A DNA stretch of 64,000 bases from Azospirillum sp. RU38E. GTDB lineage: Bacteria > Pseudomonadota > Alphaproteobacteria > Azospirillales > Azospirillaceae. The translations under genes and the position numbers were made by a program. Under the pieces are notes generated by a model. The model ran no database searches. It saw nothing but the letters and a program-made list of their open reading frames with translations, and was not told the origin of the DNA. The first letter of the stretch is position 1; each line of letters starts with the position of its first letter. Below are positions 27,094-34,648 of the stretch, piece by piece. The stretch is from the NCBI RefSeq assembly GCF_900188385.1, contig NZ_FZOI01000002.1, positions 62,001 to 126,000 of the forward strand, in the 5' to 3' direction.

Positions 27094-27578
27094 CCACAGC
27101 CCCGTTGGCTGCTGGGGCGTTCCAGAATCGCCGCATCCGGTCCGATCAGCGACCCATCGGGCAGGCGGCGGGGGAACGGCCCTTCCGTCACCGGCCAACC
27201 CTTTACCGGTGCCGGGTTGGCATCGGGTTGGAGATGGCTGAACACCAGCCCGCCCGTCACCAGCACCGCCACCGCCGACAGGGCCAAAGCCTGCCGGTCG
27301 GCATCACCCAAATGGAAATCCGTGTCGTTGAAGGGGATGGCCTTGGGCACGCCATCGGCACCATAGACCCAGGCGTGATAGGGGCAGCGCAGCGGCCCCT
27401 TGCCGGTGGGTGCCGTCAGCATCTGGGCAAAACGGTGGGAGCAGATATTGCGGAAGCCACGCGGCGTGCCGGCAAAGTTGCGCACCACCACCGGCACCGC
27501 GCCCAGCCAGCCGGTGATCCACTGCCCCGGTTCGGCCAGATCAGCGGCGCGGCCCAGCAGCACCCAGCCATCCGTCAT
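27087..27578 (-). CDS. Stand-alone Rieske [2Fe-2S] domain protein
   Basis: This 163-residue protein consists of a Rieske domain: WVLLGRAADLAEPGQWI, VVVRNFAGTPRGFRNICSHR (Cys46, His48) and RCPYHAWVYGADG (Cys65, His68). GLVFSHLQPD and a ~45-residue tail follow. It begins within the SDR stop (ATGA, 27575-27578) and ends seven bases inside the catalytic-domain gene. The domain looks like the one from an oxygenase alpha subunit, not a biphenyl-type ferredoxin. It would supply electrons to the partner protein encoded next. Confidence 0.72.
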   Translation of the reverse strand: MTDGWVLLGRAADLAEPGQWITGWLGAVPVVVRNFAGTPRGFRNICSHRFAQMLTAPTGKGPLRCPYHAWVYGADGVPKAIPFNDTDFHLGDADRQALALSAVAVLVTGGLVFSHLQPDANPAPVKGWPVTEGPFPRRLPDGSLIGPDAAILERPSSQRGCGC

Positions 27579-28339
27579 GCCGTGCGGCCCCCATCCACCA
27601 CCATGGATGTGCCGGTGATCCAGCGGGCGGCATCGGACAGCAGGAAACTGATGGCATGGGCCACATCGTCGGGATGGCCGAAGCCCAGCGGCTGCAGCTT
27701 TTCCAGATGCTGGATCTGCTCGGCATTCAGCTTTTCAAAGCCGCGTTCGATCAGTTCTGTCATCACGATGCTGGGGACGACGCAATTCACCCGGATGGCA
27801 TCGGGCAGCAATTCCGCTGACAGGCCCTTGGTGGCGGCGATAATGCCCCCCTTGGCGGCGGCATAGACGACATTGGCCGGCGATGCCGCCGTGGCGGCGG
27901 TGGAGGAGATATAGACAAGGCTGGCCGTGTCCGCCTTCACGCCCTTCTGCCGCAACCCCTTGGCCAGGGCCAAGGCAGCGCCCAGGTTGGTGCGCATCAC
28001 CTGTTCAAAGAAATCCGCCTGGAAAATGCGGATGGGGCGCAGGGTCTGGATGCCGGCGCAATGGGCGATGCCATTGAACGGCCCCGCCTGCTTGGCCTGT
28101 TCCTTCATCCAGGCCGGAATGGCGTCAATATCTGACAGGTCGAAGGCGGCGGCCCGGTGGCCGTCGCCGGCCAGGGCTGCCAGCGTTTCCCCCAGTCGGG
28201 CCTCATCCCGCCCGTTCAGGGTCAACCGCGCCCCCAGCCGTGACAGCATGATGGCCGTCGCCCGCCCGATCCCCGCCGATGCCCCCGTCACCAACAGGTG
28301 ACGGCCACTCATATCCATGGGGTTGATGATGGCGGGCAT
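27575..28339 (-). CDS. Short-chain dehydrogenase/reductase (SDR)
   Basis: This 254-residue classical SDR has cofactor motif VTGASAGIGRA (residues 17-27), an NGRD after strand two that favours NADP(H), HCAGIQTL (NAG-like), and the active site with Ser in YISSTAAT and Tyr/Lys in VVYAAAKGG. The C-terminus VVDGG is canonical. It is the first gene of the minus-strand run SDR-Rieske-catalytic domain-GNAT. GGAAAG precedes the ATG. The substrate is unknown, probably the same intermediate as the Rieske pair acts on. Confidence 0.9.
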   Translation of the reverse strand: MPAIINPMDMSGRHLLVTGASAGIGRATAIMLSRLGARLTLNGRDEARLGETLAALAGDGHRAAAFDLSDIDAIPAWMKEQAKQAGPFNGIAHCAGIQTLRPIRIFQADFFEQVMRTNLGAALALAKGLRQKGVKADTASLVYISSTAATAASPANVVYAAAKGGIIAATKGLSAELLPDAIRVNCVVPSIVMTELIERGFEKLNAEQIQHLEKLQPLGFGHPDDVAHAISFLLSDAARWITGTSMVVDGGRTA

Positions 28340-28403
28340 TGGGGGCTTTCCTTCTAACCATGCACTCTCAATAACTTAGCCCCGCAGCCCCCCGCCTGTC
28401 CAT

Positions 28404-29396
28404 TCAGGCCGGCAGTTCCTCTGTATCGACATCCGCCTGTGCCGCATCATTATAGCGGGGGCCGTGGATATTGGCCGGTGCGAACAGGGCACCGGCGCGG
28501 GCCAGCACATCCGCCGACAGGTTCAGGCCCGATGCCCCGACGTCATCGGTCAGATGCTCCAGGCTGGTGGTGCCGGGCAGGGCGATGATATGCGGGGCCT
28601 GGTGCAGCAGCCAGGCCAGCGCCAATTGCGCCATGCTGGCCCCGGCCTCCCGCGCCAGGGTAGCGAAATCGGTCAGCAGCGCCTGATTGGCGCTGAAATT
28701 TGGCTCAACAAAGCGCGGCATGGTGCGGCGGATATCCTGCGGGCGCAGCGCCGTCGGGTCGGGCACGCCGCCGGCCAGGAAGCCACGCCCCAGGGGCGAG
28801 AAGGCGACAAACGCCGTGCCCAGTTCGCGGCAGGCATCCAGTACCGCCACCTCCGCATTGCGGGTCCAGAGCGAATATTCCGTCTGCACCGCGATGATCG
28901 GGTGTTCGGCATGGGCGCGGCGCAGCGTGGCGGCGGAGACTTCCGACAGGCCGATACCCCTGATCTTGCCTTCGCGGATCAGGTCGGCCATGGCACCGAC
29001 GCTTTCCTCCACCGGCACCGCGCGGTCCCAGCGGTGTAGATAATACAGGTCGATCACATCGGTGCGCAGGCTGCGCAGCGCCTGTTCACAGGTCTGGCGC
29101 AGGGTGGCCGGCCGACCATCAATCACCCGCTTGCCGTTGATCGCCGTCATGCCGCATTTGCTGGCCAGCATGAAGCGCTGGCGATGCGGGGACAGGATGC
29201 GGCCCACCAGTTCCTCATTCAACCCGCCGCCATAAAGGGCGGCCGTGTCGAAATGGTCCACGCCCAGATCGAGCGCCCCCACCAGCACCCGTTCCGCCTC
29301 CGCATCGCTGACGGGCGGGCCATAGGCATGGTTCAGGTTCATGCAGCCCAGGGCGATCTCGCCAATCTGGAACGGGCCGATGCTGCGCTTCTGCAT
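28404..29396 (-). CDS. Aldo/keto reductase
   Basis: The protein has 330 residues with the (beta/alpha)8 signatures of the family: LGCMNLNHAYGPPVSD, DHFDTAALYGGGLNEELVGR with the catalytic Asp and Tyr, the catalytic Lys in LASKCGM, and His in YYLHRWD. It reduces carbonyls with NADPH. It lies 64 bases upstream of the SDR on the same strand and may share its promoter. Aldo/keto reductases are common companions of SDRs in sugar loci, but a general detoxifying role is equally possible. Confidence 0.9.
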   Translation of the reverse strand: MQKRSIGPFQIGEIALGCMNLNHAYGPPVSDAEAERVLVGALDLGVDHFDTAALYGGGLNEELVGRILSPHRQRFMLASKCGMTAINGKRVIDGRPATLRQTCEQALRSLRTDVIDLYYLHRWDRAVPVEESVGAMADLIREGKIRGIGLSEVSAATLRRAHAEHPIIAVQTEYSLWTRNAEVAVLDACRELGTAFVAFSPLGRGFLAGGVPDPTALRPQDIRRTMPRFVEPNFSANQALLTDFATLAREAGASMAQLALAWLLHQAPHIIALPGTTSLEHLTDDVGASGLNLSADVLARAGALFAPANIHGPRYNDAAQADVDTEELPA

Positions 29397-29481
29397 GGGG
29401 CTTTATCCTTGGAAATCCAGCGATAGGGGTTTGTTATGATGTGTAACCGTTGGGGGCTGAAATTTCCACCCTGGCCCGGTC

Positions 29482-29907
29482 CTATCCGGGGATGGCATAG
29501 GTGCCGGTGGCATGGGCCACCGGGTCGCCGTCCCCTTCGGAATGGATCAGCACTTCGCCATAGGCCAGCTTGCGCCCCAGTTTCAGCAACCGCGCTTCCC
29601 CCAGCAGGGGGCGCAGCGGCGGCTTGCGCAGGAAATTGATTGTCATGTTGCTGGTGACAGCCAGCGGCACGGCACCGATCCGGCTTAACACCGCGCCATA
29701 AAGCGCCACATCGGCCAGCGCGAACATGGTGGGGCCGGAAATGGTGCCGCCGGCGCGGCTGCTGCCGGGGCCGGCGGCGACATCCATGGTGCAGCAGCCG
29801 TAACCGAGGCTGCGCACGGCGAATCCGCCTTGCCGCACCTGTGGCATATGTTCATCCAGCAGGGCGATGAATTCTTCCCGGCTGATGGCAGGCTGCGGCG
29901 CGTGCAT
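29482..29907 (-). CDS. PaaI-family hotdog thioesterase
   Basis: This 141-residue single hotdog domain has GGTISGPTMFALADVALYGAVL, the family's active-site helix with the acidic residue, and then VTSNMTINFLRKP. Such enzymes hydrolyse acyl-CoA thioesters. A GGGAGGG site precedes the ATG at 29907. It lies between the aldo/keto reductase and a LysR gene on the same strand, so it could be either metabolic partner or stand-alone. Confidence 0.85.
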   Translation of the reverse strand: MHAPQPAISREEFIALLDEHMPQVRQGGFAVRSLGYGCCTMDVAAGPGSSRAGGTISGPTMFALADVALYGAVLSRIGAVPLAVTSNMTINFLRKPPLRPLLGEARLLKLGRKLAYGEVLIHSEGDGDPVAHATGTYAIPG

Positions 29908-29937
29908 TCTGTTCCCTCCCTGTCTTGTCTTTTCCTT

Positions 29938-30822
29938 TTACCCGCCAAACAGACGCTGGCGCAGCCAGATATGCGTCGGGTCGTGCTGCAGCCGTTCGTG
30001 CCAGACGGCGATTTTGGTAAAACCCGGCACCGTTAGCGGCGGCGGGCGGGTAACAATTCCGCTCACATTCCGGGTCAGTCGCTGCGGCACAAGTGCGATG
30101 GCGTCCGACTGCTTGACCAGTTCGATCAGCACCAGAAAGCTGGGGACTGTTGCGATCACCCGCCGGCTTCTGTCTAGACGCTCCAGCGCATGGTCAGTGG
30201 CACCGCGAAAACGGGTGCCATCATGTGACATGATGGCGTGATCCAGGGTACAGAACCGATCCAGATCCAGGCTGTCTGCCGCCGGGTGCCCTTCTCTGAG
30301 GATACAGATATAGTTTTCATCAAAAAGGCGGCGGGCCCGCAGGGTGTCAGGGGCCATCTCCGGTGTCACCAGCGCCAAATCCAGCTGACCGGATTCAAGC
30401 TGTGCTGGAAAGGCAGTGGCATCCACCGGCTGAACGGCGATACGCAGGCCGGGCGCTTGTGCCCGCAGAACCCGTAACAGGGGCAGGATAACCGCCGTCT
30501 GCGCATAATCGGTTGCTGCGATCCGAACCGTTGCCTGCACGGTGGCCGGATCGAACGCGGCTGGCTGCAACAGAGTTTCAATCTCGGTCAGCATCCGCTT
30601 CACAGGTGCCGCCAGTGCTTCCGCACGCGGCGTGGGCAGGATGCCGCGCTGGGTGCGCAGGAATAGCGGGTCGTTAAAGACATCGCGCAGCCTGGCCAGC
30701 ATGCCGCTGACGGCGGGCTGGCTCAGCCCTAGCCGATCCGCGGCGCGTGTCACCGACCGCGTGTCGATCAGCGCGTCCAACGCCTTCAGCAAATTCAAAT
30801 CCAAGCCGGTGATATTGGTCAT
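29938..30822 (-). CDS. LysR-family transcriptional regulator
   Basis: This 294-residue DNA-binding regulator has an N-terminal winged helix (LNLLKALDALIDTRSVTRAADRLGLSQPAVSGML) and a periplasmic-binding-like effector domain. The effector domain starts near residue 90 with VRIAATDYAQTAVILPLLRVL. It is divergent from the SRPBCC gene, the standard LysR arrangement, so it probably controls that gene and itself. A perfect palindrome lies just upstream of its ATG. The overall pattern is nearest to NodD/LinR-type LysR proteins with a YAQ segment, but the inducer is unknown. Confidence 0.92.
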   Translation of the reverse strand: MTNITGLDLNLLKALDALIDTRSVTRAADRLGLSQPAVSGMLARLRDVFNDPLFLRTQRGILPTPRAEALAAPVKRMLTEIETLLQPAAFDPATVQATVRIAATDYAQTAVILPLLRVLRAQAPGLRIAVQPVDATAFPAQLESGQLDLALVTPEMAPDTLRARRLFDENYICILREGHPAADSLDLDRFCTLDHAIMSHDGTRFRGATDHALERLDRSRRVIATVPSFLVLIELVKQSDAIALVPQRLTRNVSGIVTRPPPLTVPGFTKIAVWHERLQHDPTHIWLRQRLFGG

Positions 30823-30828
30823 GCTGAT

Positions 30829-30888
30829 ATCAGTGATACTGATTGCTAATTTTTCTTATAACACACAGGGGCTTATTTTCCAGTATCA
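30829..30888. promoter_or_regulatory. Candidate LysR operator: palindrome plus repeated TGATACTG
   Basis: ATCAGT-GAT-ACTGAT (30829-30843) is a perfect 6-bp inverted repeat starting seven bases upstream of the LysR ATG. Its TGATACTG (30834-30841) recurs inverted as CAGTATCA at 30881-30888, close to the divergent gene. The pair brackets an AT-rich promoter stretch. Confidence 0.5.
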
Positions 30889-30933
30889 GGCAGCCCGGAA
30901 TGACCGGGTGCCATCACATTGGAAGCCTCTACC

Positions 30934-31449
30934 ATGTCCGATATCATCTGGCCCGCCGGCTATGTTCCCGGCTTTACCGATAATTATGTTTCCAACGAGG
31001 TGATCGTGGCCGGTCTGACCACGATGGATATCTGGCCGTTCCTGGCCATTCCGTCGCGATGGCCGGATTATTATTCCAATGCCGCCGATGTTGAAATTCA
31101 TGATGGTAAGGGACCGGAGCTGCAGCTGGGCGACAGCTTTTTCTTTCGCACTTTCGGATTTCCCGTGCCGGCCACGGTGGTGGAATGTGTGCCACCAGTG
31201 CCGGGTCAGCCGGCGCGCATCGCCTGGCATGGCTGGGCGGGCGAACCCGGTGCGGCGGATCGGCTGGATGTGCATCATGCCTGGCTGATCGAAGACCTGT
31301 CGGAGGGACGTGTTCGCATTCTGACCCAGGAAACCCAGAACGGTGCCCCTGCCCGTGAACTGGCTGCCGCCCGCCCCAACCCGATGATCAATGGTCATCA
31401 GGATTGGCTGAATGGTCTGGTCGCTGCCGCCCGCAAGGCAAAGGGATGA
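30934..31449 (+). CDS. SRPBCC (START-like) family protein
   Basis: This 171-residue protein has the SRPBCC pattern: IAGLTTMDIWPFLAIPSRW at the start, ELQLGDSFFFRTFGFPV, then IAWHGWAGE and HHAWLIEDLSEGRVRILTQET. The helix-grip fold binds hydrophobic ligands. Proteins of this kind are often induced by a divergent LysR regulator, as found here. ATG 30934 has GGAAG nine bases upstream; a TTG at 30919 is unlikely. Confidence 0.78.
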   Translation: MSDIIWPAGYVPGFTDNYVSNEVIVAGLTTMDIWPFLAIPSRWPDYYSNAADVEIHDGKGPELQLGDSFFFRTFGFPVPATVVECVPPVPGQPARIAWHGWAGEPGAADRLDVHHAWLIEDLSEGRVRILTQETQNGAPARELAAARPNPMINGHQDWLNGLVAAARKAKG

Positions 31450-31470
31450 TCTGTCATCGGCTTTTGGCCT

Positions 31471-31600
31471 GCGGCGGGCAACGTTGCGGGCCAAAGGCCC
31501 AAATGCCGCCCCTGCGGCCTGTTGGTATAATTCCATCTGTGCGCCGCACGTTTGTGCAGCTATCTTTCCCAGCGACAAAGCGGGAAGCCGGTTCAACCGG
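31471..31600 (+). ncRNA. Structured 5' leader of metY (candidate regulatory RNA)
   Basis: Four stems can be drawn between the SRPBCC stop and the metY start. They are GGGCC/GGCCC at 31488-31500 inside GCGGC/GCCGC (31471-31509); GTGC-GCC-GCAC at 31539-31549; TTTCCC/GGGAA around AGCGACAAAGC (31565-31586); and CCGGT-TCA-ACCGG at 31588-31600. metY genes are often under SAM-sensing riboswitches, but the conserved cores of SAM-I or SAM-II that I know are not obvious here. It may be a variant or simply attenuator hairpins. Confidence 0.35.
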
Positions 31601-31635
31601 ACCCATCCACGGGGAATACCAACAGGAAACATCCT

Positions 31636-32934
31636 ATGAGCGATCAATCTTCGCCCGTTCTTGGCTTTGAAACGCGGGCCATCCATGCCGGGGCCGCCCC
31701 GGATGAGGCGACCGGCGCCCGCGCCACCCCGATCTATCAGACCAGTTCCTTTGTCTTCGATGATGTGGAAGACGCAGCCGCCCTGTTCAATCTGCAAAAG
31801 GCCGGCTTCATCTATTCCCGCCTGACCAACCCCACGGTTTCCGTTCTGGAAGGCCGGCTGGCCGATCTGGAAGGTGGAGCCGGTGGCACCTGCACCGCGT
31901 CCGGCCATTCCGCCCAGATGCTGGCTTTGTTCCCGCTGCTGACGCCGGGCGATGATTTCGTTGCCTCCCGCAAGCTCTACGGCGGCACGCTGAACCAGTT
32001 CGCCAACAGCTTCCCGCGTGCCTTTGGCTGGAAATGCAGCTTTGTCAGTGGGGACAGCGCCGATGATTACCGCCGTGCCATCACCCCGCGCACCAAGGCC
32101 ATCTTCATCGAAAGCCTGGCCAACCCCGGCGGCATCGTCAGCGACATCGCCACCATCGCCAAGGTGGCAGAAGAAGCGGGCATCCCGCTGATCGTCGATA
32201 ACACGCTGGCGACACCCTATCTCTGCCGGCCCATCGAACATGGCGCCACGCTGGTGGTGCATTCCACCACCAAGTTCCTGACCGGCAATGGCACCTCGGT
32301 CGGTGGCGTGGTGATCGACAGCGGCAAGTTCGACTGGTCGCAGGGGGGCCGCTTCCCAGCCCTGACGGAGCCGGAGCCCGGCTATCACGGTCTGCGCTTT
32401 GCCGAAACTTTCGGCCCGGCGGCCTTTACCGTGTATGGCCACGCCATCGGCCTGCGCGATCTGGGGCCCTCCATGGCACCTTTGAATGCCTTCCTCGGCA
32501 TTCTGGGCACGGAAACCCTGGCCCTGCGCATGGAACGGCACTGCGCCAACGCGTTGAAGGTGGCGGAATATCTGGCCGCCCATCCGGCGGTGGCCTGGGT
32601 GAACTATGCCGGCCTGCCCGACAGCCCCTATAAGGCATTGGCGGACCGCTACCTGCCCAACGGGGCCGGGGCGATCTTCACCTTCGGGCTGAAGGGGGGC
32701 TATGAAGCCGGGGTGAAGCTGGTGGAATCGGTCAAGCTGTTCAGCCATCTGGCCAATATCGGCGACGCCAAATCGCTGATCATCCACCCGTCCAGCACCA
32801 CACACCGGCAATTGACGCCGGAAGGGCAGGTGGCTGCCGGGGCCGGGCCGGATGTCATCCGCCTGTCCATCGGTCTGGAAAGCGTGAAGGACATTATCGC
32901 GGACCTGGAACAGGCTTTGGCCCAGGTTGGGTAA
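31636..32934 (+). CDS. metY: O-acetylhomoserine sulfhydrylase (MetY type)
   Basis: This 432-residue PLP enzyme makes homocysteine (or methionine with methanethiol) from O-acetylhomoserine. It has the Cys/Met-metabolism family features ETRAIHAGAAPDEATGAR, TPIYQTSSFVF, YSRLTNPTVSVLE, PLP-Lys near residue 212 in VVHSTTKFLTGNG, and SLIIHPSSTTHRQL. The length of ~430 fits MetY rather than MetB/MetC (~390). ATG 31636 follows GGAAA at a good distance. A hairpin terminator follows. The structured leader upstream suggests control by sulfur-amino-acid status. Confidence 0.93.
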   Translation: MSDQSSPVLGFETRAIHAGAAPDEATGARATPIYQTSSFVFDDVEDAAALFNLQKAGFIYSRLTNPTVSVLEGRLADLEGGAGGTCTASGHSAQMLALFPLLTPGDDFVASRKLYGGTLNQFANSFPRAFGWKCSFVSGDSADDYRRAITPRTKAIFIESLANPGGIVSDIATIAKVAEEAGIPLIVDNTLATPYLCRPIEHGATLVVHSTTKFLTGNGTSVGGVVIDSGKFDWSQGGRFPALTEPEPGYHGLRFAETFGPAAFTVYGHAIGLRDLGPSMAPLNAFLGILGTETLALRMERHCANALKVAEYLAAHPAVAWVNYAGLPDSPYKALADRYLPNGAGAIFTFGLKGGYEAGVKLVESVKLFSHLANIGDAKSLIIHPSSTTHRQLTPEGQVAAGAGPDVIRLSIGLESVKDIIADLEQALAQVG

Positions 32935-32942
32935 AGTGAAAT

Positions 32943-32971
32943 GTGGCGGGGCGTGTCATACGCCCTGCCAC
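32943..32971. terminator. Hairpin between convergent metY and mntP
   Basis: GTGGCGGGGCG and CGCCCTGCCAC (one G-T pair) enclose a seven-base loop, TGTCATA. It sits in the 42-base space between convergent stops and can terminate in both directions, although its T runs are short. Confidence 0.7.
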
Positions 32972-32976
32972 AGCTT

Positions 32977-33576
32977 TCAGCCCATTGTATGTTCGATCAG
33001 TATCTTGGCACCCAGGGCGACCAGCCCGATGCCACCGATTCCCACCGCCCAGCGGCCAAACAGCGGGCCGACGGCACGGCCCAGGAACACGCCGGCCGTT
33101 GACAGGCCGAAGGTGACGGCGCCAATCACCAGGGCGCTGACAAAGACCGGGCTGTCAAACAGGGCCAGCGGCACGCCCACGGCCAGCGCATCGACCGAGG
33201 TGGCGAATCCGGCGACGAACAGGGCGGAGAAGGTCAGCGTCATGCCGGTCTCCTCCCCCGCATCCGCCTTCAGGGCTTCCCAGACCATGCGGCCGCCGAT
33301 CAGCAGCAGCAAGCCGAAGGCGATCCAATGGTCTACAGCGTCGATGATGTCGGCGAAGGCCAGCCCCAGGGCAAAGCCGATCAGCGGCATCACCATCTGA
33401 AAGCCGCCGAAGACGGCGCCCACAGTCAGGGCAGCCCCCCAGCTCGGGCGACGCAGGGCGGCACCTTTGCCAAGGGCAGCGGCAAAAGCATCCATGGCGA
33501 GGCTGAAGGCCAGCGCAACGGTGGTGGAAGCGATCACAATAGATATCCGGGGGCCTGGGGTGAAGCCGAGGCGCAT
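32977..33576 (-). CDS. mntP: Manganese efflux pump MntP
   Basis: This 199-residue inner-membrane protein has six hydrophobic segments in two repeated halves, each with the DAxA signature: SLAMDAFAAALGKGAAL and ATSVDALAVGVPLAL. It exports Mn2+. The N-terminus is uncertain: ATG 33576 follows a GGGGGTGG site, GTG 33582 is two codons earlier, and a GTG at 33537 would match the shorter E. coli start. A yybP-ykoY riboswitch lies just upstream, which is the typical control for this gene. cutA lies on the same strand before it. Confidence 0.92.
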   Translation of the reverse strand: MRLGFTPGPRISIVIASTTVALAFSLAMDAFAAALGKGAALRRPSWGAALTVGAVFGGFQMVMPLIGFALGLAFADIIDAVDHWIAFGLLLLIGGRMVWEALKADAGEETGMTLTFSALFVAGFATSVDALAVGVPLALFDSPVFVSALVIGAVTFGLSTAGVFLGRAVGPLFGRWAVGIGGIGLVALGAKILIEHTMG

Positions 33577-33606
33577 TGCCACCCCCAGGCCACGTCAGGG
33601 GCGGAT

Positions 33607-33750
33607 GCGCCATCGGTCTCGTCGAACGGTTCCGGCCAAGGAACCATCGTCCGCGCCACAGGTTCGGGCTGAATGATCGTGCCGAACCTGAGTCTGTTGA
33701 CGCGGACACCGCCCGGCGGGGGCCAGGGCGGCGGACTACTCCCCAATTGC
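33607..33750 (-). ncRNA. yybP-ykoY manganese riboswitch upstream of mntP
   Basis: The minus strand shows the conserved pieces in order: ATTGGGGAGTAG at 33736-33747, GTCAACAGACTC in the first junction, a second hairpin built on GGTTCGG/GAACC, then CGGACGATGG and the closing CGAGACCGATGG near 33611-33622. These are the paired boxes of the Mn2+-binding four-way junction. The mntP start follows about 35 bases after the last box, so binding of Mn2+ probably opens translation of the efflux pump. Confidence 0.9.
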
Positions 33751-33827
33751 GAGCCCGGTATAGGGGCAGCTTGCCGTTAGGGTCAAGCCCTGATCCCGCA
33801 CCTGCGAGCTTGGTGACCGGCAGATGG

Positions 33828-34145
33828 TCAGTAACCGGCCCGCACCAGCCACTCTATATATGGGGGGCTGCCGCCGCTGATGGGCAGTTCCAGGATACAG
33901 GGCAGGTCATAGGGGTGCAGGGTGCGGACGCGGTCACTGACCTGGACGGTGCGCCCGGCCGGGGCCTTGATCAGCAGCACGCATTCCTCCGCCTGCTCCA
34001 CAGTTCCTTGCCAGCGATAAAGGCTCTCCATACCCCGGAGGATATTGACGCAGGCCACCAGGCCTTCCTCCACCAGCGTTCGGCCGATCAGGCGCGCCGT
34101 CTCCCGGTCCGGGGTGGTGACATAAATCAGGATTGCATCGGTCAT
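33828..34145 (-). CDS. cutA: CutA divalent-cation tolerance protein
   Basis: This 105-residue protein is of usual CutA length. It has IYVTTPDRETARLIGRTLVE, GLVACVNILRGMESLYRW, the acidic ECVLLIKA, and the C-terminal HPYDLPCILELPISGGSPPYIEWL that is diagnostic. CutA is a trimeric protein with a PII-like fold, linked to metal tolerance but of unsettled biochemical role. It sits on the same strand as mntP and just upstream of its riboswitch, so the two form a small metal-homeostasis pair. Confidence 0.95.
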   Translation of the reverse strand: MTDAILIYVTTPDRETARLIGRTLVEEGLVACVNILRGMESLYRWQGTVEQAEECVLLIKAPAGRTVQVSDRVRTLHPYDLPCILELPISGGSPPYIEWLVRAGY

Positions 34146-34397
34146 GGGCTGGCTCCGTCAGGGGAGGGGCGGGCAGTTATTTTTACCCAAGGTGAGGCTA
34201 ATTTTGCTGTCGTAGAGGGGCGAAAAGCGCCGCCGGGGGTGGTTTGGCCGGATAAAATCGAATTAAATCATTTAATATCAATGAGTTAAAAAAAATTACG
34301 ATTTTCAGTGATAGAAACGTTGCATCCTGGAAACTCGATGGATATAGTCCGCGCCCGAACGCCGGCTGGTTCAACAGACGGTGTTCGATCGAGAGGT

Positions 34398-34474
34398 CGG
34401 AGCGTGGCGCAGCCTGGTAGCGCACTAGACTGGGGGTCTAGGGGTCGCAGGTTCGAATCCTGTCGCTCCGACCA
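34398..34474 (+). tRNA. tRNA-Pro (anticodon GGG)
   Basis: All arms fold: acceptor CGGAGCG/CGCTCCG, D-arm GCGC-AGCCTGGTA-GCGC, anticodon arm CTAGA-CTGGGGG-TCTAG with anticodon GGG at 34432-34434, and T-arm GCAGG-TTCGAAT-CCTGT. The discriminator and CCA end (ACCA) are encoded. The length is 77 bases including CCA. Confidence 0.97.
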
Positions 34475-34515
34475 TTCTCTCGGGTCACGGAAGCCAGAAA
34501 CCGTGACGATATGCG

Positions 34516-34555
34516 AAAAGGCGCTTTCCAACCGGAAGGCGCCTTTCGTGTTTTT
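34516..34555 (+). terminator. Intrinsic terminator after tRNA-Pro
   Basis: AAAGGCGC-TTTCC and GGAAGGCGCCTTT form a near-perfect stem around AACC, about 40 bases after the tRNA. They are followed by CGTG and a run of five T. Confidence 0.8.
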
Positions 34556-34648
34556 ACCTTTGCCCAGGGGATGATTGCAACTTGGGCTTGACCCCTGGAT
34601 GCCGCTTGCACACCATGCCGCCTGGTTAATTTCAGGGGATGGGCGCAG

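Noticed and set aside
27080-27200. Simple frameshift as the explanation of the two Rieske genes
   Set aside because: Not excluded, but the joined protein would be ~110 residues too long between the two metal sites, and the start/stop overlap is of a normal coupling type.
31450-31635. SAM-I or SAM-II riboswitch before metY
   Set aside because: The stems are real, but I cannot match the conserved core sequences, so I record only a structured leader.
30886-32811. 641-codon minus-strand frame opposite the SRPBCC and metY genes
   Set aside because: It is a shadow frame with Gly/His/Gln-rich content; both opposite genes are well supported.
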